A program made the translations under genes and the position numbers. The notes below the pieces were generated by a model. It was not told the origin of the DNA. It ran no database searches and worked only from the letters and a program-made list of their open reading frames with translations. Positions 8,260-8,488 of a stretch of 8,488 nt of DNA are shown in pieces. Positions within the stretch are counted from its first letter, which is position 1, and each line of letters opens with the position of its first letter. The DNA comes from Actinomycetes bacterium (GTDB taxonomy: Bacteria; Actinomycetota; Actinomycetes; Propionibacteriales; Propionibacteriaceae), in NCBI GenBank assembly GCA_021794705.1, contig JAJYQH010000023.1:1-8488 (forward strand), in the 5' to 3' direction.

Positions 8260-8488
8260 TCAGGCCGCGCGGGCGAGCACCTCGAACAGCTCGGTCTCGG
8301 TGAGCAGGATCGGGTTGCCCTTCATGCTGCTCGCGGCGGACGCCTTCTGCACCACCTCGGCGTGCACGGACGGGTCGAGCCCGAGCCGGCGCAGGCCGGG
8401 GACGCCGAGCAGGCCCAGGGTCTCCGAGATCCACGCCAGCAGGTCGCCGGGCTGGGCGTCGAGCCGGCCGACGACCGCGACGGCCGCC
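8260..8488 (-). CDS. Iron-containing alcohol dehydrogenase, C-terminal part (partial)
   Basis: The minus-strand frame enters at 8488 and stops at the TGA (8262-8260), giving 75 residues. Its sequence includes LLAWISETLGLLGVPGLRRL and ends in KASAASSMKGNPILLTETEL followed by FEVLARAA. The SMKGNPI-x-LT-x-x-EL ending is the characteristic tail of group III iron-dependent alcohol dehydrogenases, which follows the helical metal-binding domain. The metal-ligand histidines lie upstream and are outside the window, so metal and substrate cannot be judged. These NAD(P)-dependent enzymes reduce aldehydes or ketones or oxidise alcohols in the cytoplasm. Related subfamilies (maleylacetate reductase, phosphonoacetaldehyde reductase) are not excluded. 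The gene converges on serC, with a spacer of 164 bp containing the four-arm repeat. Confidence 0.8.
   Translation of the reverse strand, partial: AAVAVVGRLDAQPGDLLAWISETLGLLGVPGLRRLGLDPSVHAEVVQKASAASSMKGNPILLTETELFEVLARAA

Overview
The window is a high-GC bacterial chromosome segment, almost certainly from an actinobacterium. Support for this: strong G/C bias at third codon positions, GTG as well as ATG starts, two genes whose -10-like hexamers sit 6-7 nt before the start codon (leaderless transcripts), a bifunctional RmlC-RmlD protein, and a perfect copy of the actinobacterial DnaA-box 9-mer TTGTCCACA. The genus cannot be fixed from the sequence alone.

Layout. (1) Positions 1-68 hold the last codons of a carbohydrate ABC-transporter permease, closed by a hairpin terminator. 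(2) 315-1490 encodes a secreted GH10 endo-1,4-beta-xylanase with a strong terminator behind it; with the transporter this looks like the edge of a xylan or oligosaccharide utilisation locus. (3) 1688-5381 is a rightward cell-envelope set: rmlB (dTDP-glucose 4,6-dehydratase), an rmlC-rmlD fusion (epimerase plus reductase of dTDP-L-rhamnose synthesis) and a LytR-CpsA-Psr (LCP) protein that would attach a glycopolymer to peptidoglycan. (4) 5368-6501, on the minus strand, is a GT4 glycosyltransferase converging on the LCP gene and overlapping its end by 14 bp. (5) 6502-7015 is a 514-bp spacer without a convincing gene, containing DnaA-box-like sites and hairpins. (6) 7016-8095 is serC (phosphoserine aminotransferase). 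(7) 8260-8488, minus strand, is the C-terminal part of an iron-containing alcohol dehydrogenase.

Functionally, RmlB and RmlC-RmlD would carry dTDP-glucose to dTDP-L-rhamnose. The glycosyltransferase may build a rhamnose-containing or other envelope glycan, and the LCP protein would ligate such a polymer to the wall. No rmlA (glucose-1-phosphate thymidylyltransferase) is visible, so it must lie elsewhere.

The most unusual structure is a set of intergenic four-arm repeats. One lies upstream of the xylanase (110-196), one upstream of rmlB (1561-1647) and a related-looking one behind serC (8113-8196). Each has two direct copies of a short GGCG-containing module followed by two inverted copies, with arm spacings of 19 and 21 bp. 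The first two share exact geometry and about 60% ungapped identity (52 of 87 positions, counted by eye). They could be a REP-like family or paired protein-binding sites.
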